This document shows, piece after piece, positions 48,211 through 58,905 of a stretch of DNA of 64,000 nucleotides. Below the pieces are notes generated by a model. That model ran no database searches, was not told where the DNA came from, and saw nothing but the letters and a program-made list of their open reading frames with translations. The DNA lies in NCBI GenBank assembly GCA_947044365.1, contig OX345645.1:5527741-5591740 (forward strand), in the 5' to 3' direction. Source of the stretch: Petrosia ficiformis (taxonomy: Eukaryota > Porifera > Demospongiae > Haplosclerida > Petrosiidae). Every line of letters begins with the position of its first letter. Positions within the stretch are counted from its first letter, which is position 1. The translations under genes and the position numbers were made by a program.

Positions 48211-50359
48211 TTAGTGCTGTAAGAGTTCACTGATGCATAGAGATTGTAATATTCTTTTAATGGATATATCTAATTGAACAGCTTGTAAGGTTTGGTTGTT
48301 TTTCAATAGCTCTTGAATGAGTAATAACTTAGTCCGAGTATAGTCTGATGATAGTGAAAAGAACTGGATTATATCATTTCTCTCTACTCCAGTAAGCAAA
48401 CTATTTATTAATGAGTTGAATGGCAAACCTGACAACTGAATTAAAAATTCTTCAATAGTATGATTTGTAGACAATACCTTCTCGATTTCCAGTAATAATT
48501 CATTATCAATATGATCTTCTGATTGAACATATGATGACTTCAGAATGTGTACATGTAGGATACTCAGATGAGGCAGTTTAAACAGTTGTGTGAACATGGT
48601 CACAACTGAATCAGGATGTATGGTACCATACATGTGGACTACATTAATATAACTTTCTAGAAGGTACTGACATGATGATGATTGGTGTATCTTGATTACT
48701 GATGTCATATCACAGTATTTTGTTTTTTGAATCTTCATTGTAAAGTTTCAGCTTGTCATGAAGATATGAATGATGGAGATAGTTCCAAATGATCTTTAAG
48801 TTATTCAGGAGAAAGGAAAAACGCGAAATTGTGATGAATACACTCTATTTACACACAGAGATGAGTTTTTAATGGATAAAACAAATATTTGACACAATAC
48901 TTTGTTTTCAGTCTCGTAATTAGCAATTAAGTAATTGTATAGTATCTGTATCATAATAGGGTTCATGAAGAGAATATTCAGTGAAGCTTGAATAACGAAT
49001 CCCATAACAAAGCGATAATTGTGGATTCTAATGAAACATAGAGTACTGATGAGGTTGAAAACCAAACAATGGTTCCCTTATACACTGTAAGTCTACCTCT
49101 TTACTGAAATACTCTTGATAGCTCTCATCTTTAAGTTCAGTGACAACAGCCACAGATTGCTGATGTGACATCTTTATGTCTAGTTTTCAATTACTTGTGT
49201 CTGAATGTTCATTGAAAAATGTGCAGTTGTCATGAACATATGAATGATGGAGATAATTCCAAATGATATTTGAGTTCTTCAGGAAAAAGGACAAGCACAG
49301 TATATCAAATTGTGATGACTTCACTGTATCTACACAAAGAGAGGAGTATTTAATGGATGAAGCAAATATCTGACACAATGTTTTGTTCTGTGACTCATAA
49401 ATTAGATGAAGCAATTGTATTGTATCTGTATCATAATAGGGTTCACAGTTGACATATAATATGTCATCACAAAGCATCTGTGGATTCTTATAATTTACAG
49501 AGTACTGATGAGAATCAAAACCAAACAATGGTATCCTTACACAATGTAAGTCCACCTCTTTACTGAAATACTCTTGATAGCTGTGATCTTTAAGTGCAGT
49601 GAGACCTGCCACAAATCTTAGCGTCATCCGAAAGTGAGTATCCTCAAAATGTACTTGAAACAGCTTTTCTTGATCATCTTGTTGAGATATACACCATGCT
49701 GCCAGTAACTCCTGAATAGTTTAATGACGAAATTTATATGTACGTGAAGTAATCATTATACTGCAGCTCTGCAATGCTTTCCGTTGAATGATATCCAGTA
49801 TGAATGATCTGTTTTGGTCACTACTGTTAAACTCATCCCATCCATCAAATATTAATAACATATCTTTACCATTTCGCTTTTTGATTTTATTAATAACATT
49901 TTCGCATATTTCTTCACAGCCATGAAATAAAGAAACAAGATCAAATATGTTTTCAGTTGATAATACTTTTTCATCTCTGAGAGGAAGAAGGAAGACATGA
50001 TCAAAAGAACATTTCTTCAGTTCATTCTTAGTCCACATGTTACACAGTTTATGACAAAGTGTAGTTTTGCCTACACCTGGAGGACCATCAACTACTACTT
50101 TGATTGGACTATTATCATCATTATGTTTCAGTACATCTTGTATATCTACTTTTTCTGATACATTCATTATATTATCTAATTTGCCATGTAACATATTCCA
50201 TGTTCTCTGCATCCATTCTTGTTTAGAAAGACTTCCTCCATGTCCCTTAATGAGTCCAAGTTGTCCAAACTTACATTCATCAACATCATGTTTATAATAA
50301 TCTCGTAACTCCTTGCTAAATCCAACACTTTCAGTTATATGTTCATCAGTTGGTGACAA
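48211..50359 (-). pseudogene. NLR locus 2: deleted and internally duplicated remnant
   Basis: The first frame (50359-49721) gives KFGQLGLIKGHGGSLSKQ, Walker A DGPPGVGKTTLC, Walker B MLLIFDGWDEF and MITSRTY. It then jumps directly to KFRH, a TAA (49721-49723) where the intact copy has Leu, and TIQELLAAW. Relative to the intact copy about 170 codons (the winged-helix region) are deleted. Next comes ...MTLRFVAGLTALKDHSYQEY to HSYVHDNC (49627-49187). A second partial copy of this same segment follows at about 49147-48750 (DESYQEYFSKEVDLQCI by homology), with frame breaks, before the LRR-like piece 48738-48211. The N-terminal region (MSPTDEHITESVGFSKEL) differs from the other two loci, and no leader, Death or CARD exon lies upstream. 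Confidence 0.85.
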
Positions 50360-51173
50360 AGTTAATTAATGATAATAATATTATTGACAAAAATAACAAT
50401 CATTACATACAACACAATGAAGTATAAACTATAATCATTATGGTATAATAAATCAAACAGAGGCCATATTTTCACATTCATGGAAAAGATTATTTGTCTA
50501 GTTATTTGTCTGGTTATGGATGGTGATATGTACTTCATGCTATGCATTTGTGTTCTAGCAATGATTTGCCTGTATATTCTGATAAAGGTACATGTGGCTC
50601 ACATACATCAACTCACAATACTGCATGGTAACACTCATTTTTCTACTATAAACAAATCCAATTCCAGGTGGTTGGATGAATGGGAGAATGATGTTATATA
50701 AATTAACCTTCACACTCCTAACAAACCATAAACCCTCAATCAAGAAAGAAAGTCCCTTGGACTGGGGATAAATCCAGATGAACTGGATGAATACAGCTAC
50801 TATAATATCATACAAGACTAAGTGTACCTAAACCTATAATAAATAAATAAGTAGTCGGTAATTATCACTTAATTAACATAGAATACAGGCAGTTGAAACC
50901 ATAGACAACAAGATCATTAATCATGCTGTCTCTGTTTGTCAATACATTCTCTTATTATACAAAACACACACACACACACACATTCACAAACAGAATTATA
51001 TCCCATGTTGTGTTCAAGTATACGTAATGACATTTTTGTACCTACAACTGACAAAAATCCATTTCCTTTCTCTTATTGTTGGTGTAGAGATTCATGATGT
51101 AACAGTACATCTTTTCATTAAATTTTCAAATTTATAATAATGATGTCAATGTAAAAATATAATTATTTTATTC
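50360..51173. other. Spacer between NLR loci 2 and 3
   Basis: A plus-strand frame at 50480-50701 with a hydrophobic start (MEKIICLVICLVMDGDMYFM) is unrecognised and probably spurious. At 51059-51110 lies a remnant matching 22707-22757 (GTAGAGATTCATGATGTAAC), the tail of the P2X7-like exon. A short CA run occurs at 50963-50980. Confidence 0.5.
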
Positions 51174-54100
51174 CTATGCCTCCACTATTGGATGTGGACC
51201 AAGTTTCTTTTCTTTACGTTGAGCAATCAGTGTTTTCTTCATGTGTTTTAGTATATCAATCACAAAAGATGATTTCTGAATTGCAACATAACATAATGAT
51301 GGATGCAGTAACACAGTTTCCCAGAATTGATGTATCATTGGTATCCAGTCTTCTTTATATGCATGTCTAGGTGGTAAAGATCGACCAAGTATAAATTTCA
51401 GAAACTTCATGTCTTCATTTCTCTTCAACATATTTGTAACATGAGGAATTATCTCTTTATAATACAATGATGTCCATACCTGTTTTGAGATCCCTGAGCT
51501 GTAAAATTTCACTGCCAGTGATTTTAGATTACAAGTGGCTTCAAAGAAGTCCTTCAAATTAATATTTTCTGATAATTCAATGTCTACATTCAGTTCTTGT
51601 AGTGTGTTGTTTCCTCTCAAACCAGTAGTCAGGTATTTGATAAGTAATGTACAATTGGATGCTCGACTTTTGATCTCCAGACATAGTAGTGATTTGCTTG
51701 ATGACAACATCAATTGAAGAGATTTTCCCACTTCATCATGAAACAAATCAATACCATCACAGTTTATTCTCAGAGCTACGACAGTTCTGTTACTGGAGAG
51801 AGTATTAAATAGCTCATTAAGATTTCCTTCTTTCTCTAATGCTATATCCAGATGTTGTAGAAAAGGGTTAGAATCTAAATAAATAATGAATGGCATCAAT
51901 GGTTTATATAGGGATAGACTTTTCAAGTTAGTAGTATTTCTTCCAACATTTTCTAATCCAGGTGGCAAAGTTTCTGTTTTTTTTACAGGATATGTTATGA
52001 TATCATGTACTGTATAATTACTGATATTTAGTGCTGTAAGACATTCATTAGCCGGTATGATATACAGAGATGGGAGTATTTCTTTAATAGGTATATTGAG
52101 TTTAACAGCTCGTAAGCTTTGGTTTTTTTTCATTAGCTCTTCAATTTGTAATGACTTGGTCTGAGTAGAGTCTGATGATAGTGAAAAGAACTGGATTGTA
52201 TCATTTTTCTCTACTCCAATAAGCAAACTATTTATTAATGAGTTGAATTCCAAATGTGCAAACTTAATTAAAAGTTCTTTAATAGTACGATTTGTAGATA
52301 ATACCTTCTCCATTTCCAGTAATAATTCATTATCAATATGGTCTTCTGTACATGTTTGAACATATAACTTGTTAATGTGTACATGTAGGATACTCAAATG
52401 TGGCAGTTTAAATAGCTGTGTGAACATGATCACAACTGAATCAAGATATATGTTACCAGATGTGTGGACAATTACATAACTTTCTTGAAGGTACTGACAC
52501 AATGATGATTGGTATATCTTCAATACTGATGTGATATCAAGAAATCTTGCTTTCATTACAATACAATTAGAATCTTCATTCAAAAGTTGCAGCTTGTCAT
52601 GAAGATATGGATGATGGAGATAATTCCAAGTTATCTTTGAGTTCTTCAGGAGAAACGACAAACACAATAAATCAAATTGTGATGAATAAACTCTATCCAC
52701 ACAAAGAGAGGAGTTTTTAATGGATGAAACAAATATCTGACACAATACTTTGTTTTCAGACTCGTAAATTAGATGAAGCAATTGTATAGTATCTATATCA
52801 TAATAGGGTTCATGAAGAGGATACTTACTCGAGAATGAATAACGAATGTCATCACAAAGCAATTGTGGATTCTGATGAAACACAGAGCACTGATGAGATT
52901 CAAAACCAAACAATGGTTTCCTTATGCACTGTAAGTCTACCTCTTTACTGAAATACTCTTGATAGCTGTCATCTTTAAGTTCAGTCAGACCTGCCATAAA
53001 TCTTAGTGTCATGCGAAAGTGAGTTCCATGGAAATGTTCCCTAAATAGCATTTTTTGATCATCATGGTGAGTTATCCACCATGCTGCCAGGAACTCCTGA
53101 ATGGTTAAATGAACAAACTGATGTTTAGTGGTGTCTGCTATCTTGTAACAGTTCATTAATCCAAAATGTTCACACTTCAATGAATGTGATAACTTTAGTA
53201 TTTCTTTTCTGTTAAAGGTATTATTTTGTGTTTGCAGCTTCTCATAAGCACAACAACAAAGTTCATCAAATGCTCTCTTTTGATCTTCTTGTAGTTCCTC
53301 AAGTGATTCAACTGTGTCTGGATCAAGTTCTTGTTTTTTCATTGATCTCTTTACAGCATAAAGAACATATTTCTTGTAAAACTTAGTCAAAGTGTTAGGA
53401 AGAATAAAGCCACTCAACTGATAAACTCTTACTAACATGGAACAAACAAATGGTATATAACATAATGACAAGATATCTTCCCTAATCTCCAATTCTTCTA
53501 TTAATTGTTTAGCATTCTCTTCGGTCAGCTCATTTCTGATGCAAGAAAAAATCTCTTCCTTCTCAAAACCTAGTACTTCAACATGACGATTAACACTGTG
53601 TAGTTGAAGAAGTTTTGCTGAAGCATATGTACGTGAAGTAACTAGTAAATTACATTTGTGTAGTTGTCTTCCTTGAATAATATCCAGTATGAATGATCTG
53701 TTTTGGTCTCTTCCCTTAAACTCATCCCATCCATCAAATATTAATAACATATTATTACCATCAGTCTCTATAATCCCAGAACTGACAGCTTCACATATTT
53801 TTGTACTACCATGAAATAAAGAAACAAGATCAGATATGTTTTCAGCTAATGCTACTTCCTCATCTCTGAGAGAAATAAGAAACAAAAGATCAAAGGAACA
53901 TTTCTTCAGTTTATTTTTAGTCCACATGTTACATAGTTTTTGACAGAGTGTAGTTTTCCCTACACCTGGAGGTCCATCAACTACTACTTTAATTGGACTA
54001 TTATCATCATTATGTTTCAGTACATCTTGTATGTCTATTTTTTCTGATACATTCATTATATTATCTAATTTCCCTCGTAACATATTCCACGATCTCTTCA

Positions 54101-56034
54101 TTCCTTCTGGTTCAGAAAGACATCCTCCATGTCCCTTAATGAGTCCTAGTTGTCCAAACTTGTCTCCACCAATACGTTGATCTAACAAGTCATTATATAC
54201 TACAGGATTTTGAAGATATCGATCAAGCAATCCTTGAACAAACTTGTCAATATCAGTGGGGACTTCAGATGATATGTCATCTAATGACACACCTATGTGA
54301 ATATAATATTAAAATCTGAAACATTTATAAGAATTACTACTTTAATTCCTTACCTAATTCTTTCATCATAGTTTTACATATCATAGACATCGCTGAGTTA
54401 TTCTGATTGGTTAGCAATTTACACAGAGCAATGAGTGTCTCTGGATTTTCATTGGCTTTAAGGGATCTCTGAACTTCATTTAGTAACTTACTGGCCTTCT
54501 CATAACGAGGAACACTTGCAGTAGTTATGATATTATCTTTAACAACATTAGATATTAGATCAACACCCCACAAATCATTAGCAAGTCTATTCGGTTCAGA
54601 GACCACATCAAGTATTTCAGAGAAATGTCTCTTCAGTATATTAAATGGTGTTAACTGATTTGGTTCACAAGATATCTGTGTACATGAATCATCTATAGAT
54701 TGTGGTTTTCCAGAAATAGAGGCTAAATGGAGATCAATGTGGAGCATAGTATAATATTTATAATAGAATTATTATGTATTGTAAAGGGAAACATTTCTCT
54801 TTCATGCAGAAATAATTTTACACACAATGGTGAAATAAGTAATGAATAAGTAAAATGAAATGAACTATCCATAGCATAATGGAGATATTTTTATGGTCTG
54901 AAGAGCCTGATGTTTTTTTAGAGGCATTAGTCATTTATATGCTTGTGTCACATAATGTTACATACATATTTAAAAATCCACCATTAATAAATTAATTGAT
55001 GTAAAAGAATCAAGCTACGATCAGCAGGAGGGAAGCAGCTAGTTGCAAGAAGTGCTTACACAGGATTTAGAGGTTTAGGCTTTATTATTTAGGGTGTAGT
55101 GATTAGTGTTTAGTGCTTATTATTTAGGGACTATGGATAAGGTGTGAGAGTACAGGGTCTATGGTGTAGTCTATAGGGTTATGTAGGGTGCCGGGTCTTT
55201 GGCTGAAGCATTACTTGGGTAGTGGGTAGCTTGGGGGCCTGGGAAGTGGAAGTTTGTGGGAAAACTTCGCGAAAATGATAATGGAAAATTCTTGTTACAT
55301 TACAGTGTATATATTAAACACATTTGGTCGTGATGTTCATCACATACGTAGTAGTATTTGTTTTCAGCTTACTTTTACCTTCTTCACTCATTTTTTTGCT
55401 CATTGCATCTGCAGTATCTTTCTCTCCACACTCATACACTGATGATATTAACTCTTTCCATGATGCTTCTGGTGCGTTCTTAATCCACCAATCCAATGCT
55501 ATTTCTATTGCATACTCATATGTTTCATCTTCCTTTATTATAGCTCTCATCTTTTCCTTTAGATCTACTGGAACATTCAAGATACTTGTTAACAAACTCC
55601 ACTTTGTCTTGAAATTAAATCCACATTTATACAACAGTGCTACTGCTTTGCCAGGAGTAATCTCTGTTATTAATTAGAAAAATAGCAAATTATTACATTA
55701 AAAACAAATGAGAAAAACATTTATACAAATCTGCTGAGTATAATAGTAATAACTAACCCACAGGTCCAGGATTTGATTCCACATCACCAGAGAGTATAAG
55801 TTGTAGAACTATACACACAGTTAGTGTATACAACCACACACTACCATGACTGAGTAATGTTCTGAGTATATTTGTACACATTCCAACATTTTCAGTCTCC
55901 GAATGATAATCTTTTGTCCACTGTACATCTACATGACTTTGCATGTTATTAATGAGTCTGCTTTTCCTCTTAACAGACTTCATATGACCACACCACATTC
56001 CAATACAAACTCTCCATTGTATGAGATCAATCAT
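51174..56034 (-). CDS. NLR receptor locus 3 (apparently intact): 2A leader, Death, CARD, NACHT, LRR-like
   Basis: Four exons: 56034-55758, 55663-55379, 54722-54354 and 54292-51174, about 1,350 codons; donors GTTAGT, GTAAAA and GTAAGG, acceptors AACAG, TTTAG and CATAG, all introns phase 1. The leader of 92 codons begins MIDLIQWRVCIGMWCGHMKS, has a hydrophobic segment VWLYTLTVCIVLQLILSG and ends in DVESNPGPV. Exon 2 is a Death-fold domain (CGFNFKTKWSLLTSILNV ... EIALDWWIKNAPEASWKELI). Exon 3 is CARD/Death-like (FNILKRHFSEILDVV, RYEKASKLLNEVQRSL). Exon 4 has Walker A GPPGVGKT near residue 106 of the exon, Walker B LLIFDGWDEF near 183, sensor LLVTSRTY and TIQEFLAAWWITHH. It then holds irregular leucine-rich segments such as LQHLDIALEKEGNLNELF and TLQELNVDIELSENINL. 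It is a presumed cytosolic innate sensor. A TTTCATACAG site just before ATATTCATAATG suggests a 5'UTR intron. Two NLR relatives lie on the same strand. Confidence 0.9.
55762..55785 (-). other. 2A ribosome-skipping motif in NLR locus 3 leader
   Basis: Codons 84-91 of the leader encode DVESNPGP after the hydrophobic IVLQLILSG. Predicted separation after Gly90 would release a ~90-residue peptide and start the NLR at Pro91. The donor follows immediately after codon 92. Confidence 0.9.
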
Positions 56035-58440
56035 TATGAATATCTGTATGAAATAAAGTGCTTTCTTTACATTTGATGTATATCCACACAGTAGTAGTTA
56101 TTTAACCCTCATTTGGTTATCTGAGTTTGAATACAATATTAATAACATGCTCAGACTATATGTATATCTATCTTGGCTAGTATTATTAAGCGCAAACATA
56201 ATAAAGAGTCTGACACTTATCTACATACAATGGATAGTCTTTGTTATTAAAAGTACAAAATTGTGTACATAGTAATTCTGAAAGTAAGCAACATCTATTA
56301 TTTCACAGGTGATAGAATGGGTATGATTATAATACACCATATGTTATACTTATAATATTATGCTATACACATGCTTTATTATAACATGTACTTTATACAG
56401 TAGTCGTGAAACTATCACTTGTAAATATTACTTACCAGAAAAACAATCAAAAGAAGATATAATTGCACTGAAACTCTTGTAACCAAATGAAGGCTAAAAT
56501 AACCTTTACTTTTGCATTGTGAAATCCATTATTACTATATGATAGTGGTTTACTAGTAGAGCTACACTACTTTATAATGGTATTATTACACATGTATAAA
56601 TTATACAAACACTTAATTGATTACACTAGTAGTGACATATTAATGTGTTACATGATAATTTCAATTGTCTTGCTATAATGTAGTATGGAAACCATATTTT
56701 TACAATGTTTGGAAACATAATTATTACCATACACATTCCATAGTAATTATATAGCATGTGCAGGAAGTTTATACTTTGATATGGTGAGTATAATTACATG
56801 TCACAGGATGTACATAATTACTATGGAATTTACATTATACTTTGTTATCAGACTTTATTATGACATATACATTATATATACAAGTCAATATGGATCAGTA
56901 CTTGTACATTTCACTGAATAGGAAAACAACACTCCAGATTGTAAAGCTGTTTCCAAATATTGTTTCCCAGTGTACCAATCATATCACATTTGAACCAGTG
57001 AGAATGTATAATATTGTTAGGAAAGATTACAAACTCAACAAGTAAATACAATATCCTAGCTCCAGTTTATGTGTATATACATCCTAAGCATTTTTAAATG
57101 ACTTCCACCCTTATCATTATTAATTTTATAATTTTTTGTGGGTGCAAAATTTACATAGTGCAGAGCCTCCAACCTCCTTCTCTTGACATCAATAAATGGT
57201 CACAAGGAAATAATGAATTATTACAGTTTTAACAAAACTAAGGTTCCTTGTACACTTTTTAGCCTTTAGAAGCAAGTTATCCTTATTATTCTATTCTTAC
57301 CTAAGTTAACTTCAAAGTAACATCAAAAGTAAAAAAAAACTTGTACAAGTATATTTTTATTAGCTGTTGTGAGATAGATATTAAGACTATTACTGAAAGG
57401 AAAAAGTATATTGTGCAGGAGCTGTTATGGAAAGTATGAATGCTTTCTCACTACACAACTCTGACTAATGGTGTGGAACAATTTCTGTCCATTTCAAGAA
57501 AGAAAGAGGTAGATATCAGCTCCCAAGTTGCAGCAACTTGGGAGGATATCACTAATGATGATTCAAGAGCAGTGAAAAAGACACATTTTTGTAAATGAAT
57601 GATGAAATGGTGTTTCCTGGTGTCTCAGTATGTTCACTATTAATATGAATTATTGAAGCAATCATAATGTTTTTTAAATTTTAGATATCTATTGGATATA
57701 GCAGTAAGATGAGGACTTATGCAACTCACACCAACAGCAAAGAAGTAAGGGAAATGTCTTGCATGAGGCAACTGAACATCAGTAGTAATTGAGAGTATGA
57801 AGGATAAGCAGCTGATTGAAAGAGGGACGGAGATTACTGGGCAACTGCTGAAGTCATAATAATTATTATTGCAATAACTATACATGGATTATCATGTGAC
57901 ATTTTCATGGGTGCAAACGTGATTGTACTGCATTACATTCTGGATGAGGTACAAGTTCAATAGCAATAGACCAGACCCTTCCCTCACTTATAGTATTGGG
58001 CTGGTCTCTGAAACTAGGTATATCCCACAGTAATTTGGGGTATAGTGGGACTACTTTCAAGCTAGACTCAGTGAACTGCTGTGAAATTTAGTACTTGGTA
58101 GTACTTCCTTACTGAGCTGGATGTTGTAAAATTACAAGTTTATAAAACTCAAAGAGCTACAGTAACACCCACTATTTAGAGAAGTACCAACAAATTTAAT
58201 GCTAACATGATATCAGTGTAATTCTATAACTACCCACATCTGATAATAAATTGTTATATAAAACTATACAAGCATGTAACTTACAGAAAATTTTATCAGT
58301 AATACAGATCTTCCAGTAGTATATACTTTTAGCCAGCGGAGTGATCCTTCTCGGTAACCGCTGGAATGTGAGACGTAGCTGCACTGAAGGAATGTAATCG
58401 CCTCACGGATCGACTAGCCTGGAGACCACGCCCTGTCCAG
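56035..58440. other. Gene-poor stretch upstream of NLR locus 3
   Basis: No gene is supported. A 67-codon plus frame at 56842-57045 (MDQYLYISLNRKTTLQIVKL) is unrecognised. 56460-56510 contains GGCTAAAATAACC-type phrases shared with 11.2 kb and 45.8 kb. 58190-58310 resembles 38110-38230, including a donor-like TCTGTAAGTT on the minus strand. Confidence 0.45.
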
Positions 58441-58452
58441 CTCGCAACGTCA

Positions 58453-58905
58453 ACATGGCATATTTTTCATGCGGGATAGGGCACCACCTCCCGGCTAGGC
58501 TCCGTCCATCCCTGACGCTGGAACTGTTTTTTTTTGTGTGTGTGTGTGTGAGTCTCTCAACGGGCAGCTCAAAATCTCAGTTGTTTCAGTTATAACTTTT
58601 TCAAAGAGAGGACCCAACACGGTGACAGAACCATGATCGTGTTATTGCCAGTGAGTCCCCTCGGTTTTATTTGCATCTACCAAGAACTACTACTACCACT
58701 ACTGACTGATCAATTCTTCCATTCCATTTATCACTTCTCTTCCTCTCTCTATTGGCAACCATTTTTGTGTCTGTCTGTCATTTTGTTTTTGCCTGTCTAT
58801 CAGCCATTGATGACATCTCAATTCCCCAACCTACATGATGTCCTCTACTACCTGAATCCCAGTTTGATGTTGGGAGAGCGTGAACTAATACAACCAGATT
58901 CTTAA
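58453..58905 (+). CDS. Hypothetical short gene(s) beside a GC-richer segment
   Basis: 58385-58510 is distinctly less AT-rich (ACCACGCCCTGTCCAGCTCG, CACCTCCCGGCTAGGCTCCG) and could be a promoter or a transposon piece. ATG 58453 opens about 46 codons (MAYFSCGIGHHLPARLRPSL). ATG 58633 opens 90 codons of hydrophobic, unrecognised sequence ending GERELIQPDS at TAA 58903-58905. Neither has a known domain; coding status is doubtful. Confidence 0.2.

Noticed and set aside
50480..50701. Short plus-strand ORF with hydrophobic start between NLR loci
   Set aside because: No splice context or family, and a competing frame on the other strand; likely chance.
55080..55200. TTTAGGG-like phrases suggesting interstitial telomere repeat
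   Set aside because: Units are irregular (TTTAGGGTGTAG, TTTAGTGC, TTTAGGGAC) and do not form TTAGGG arrays.
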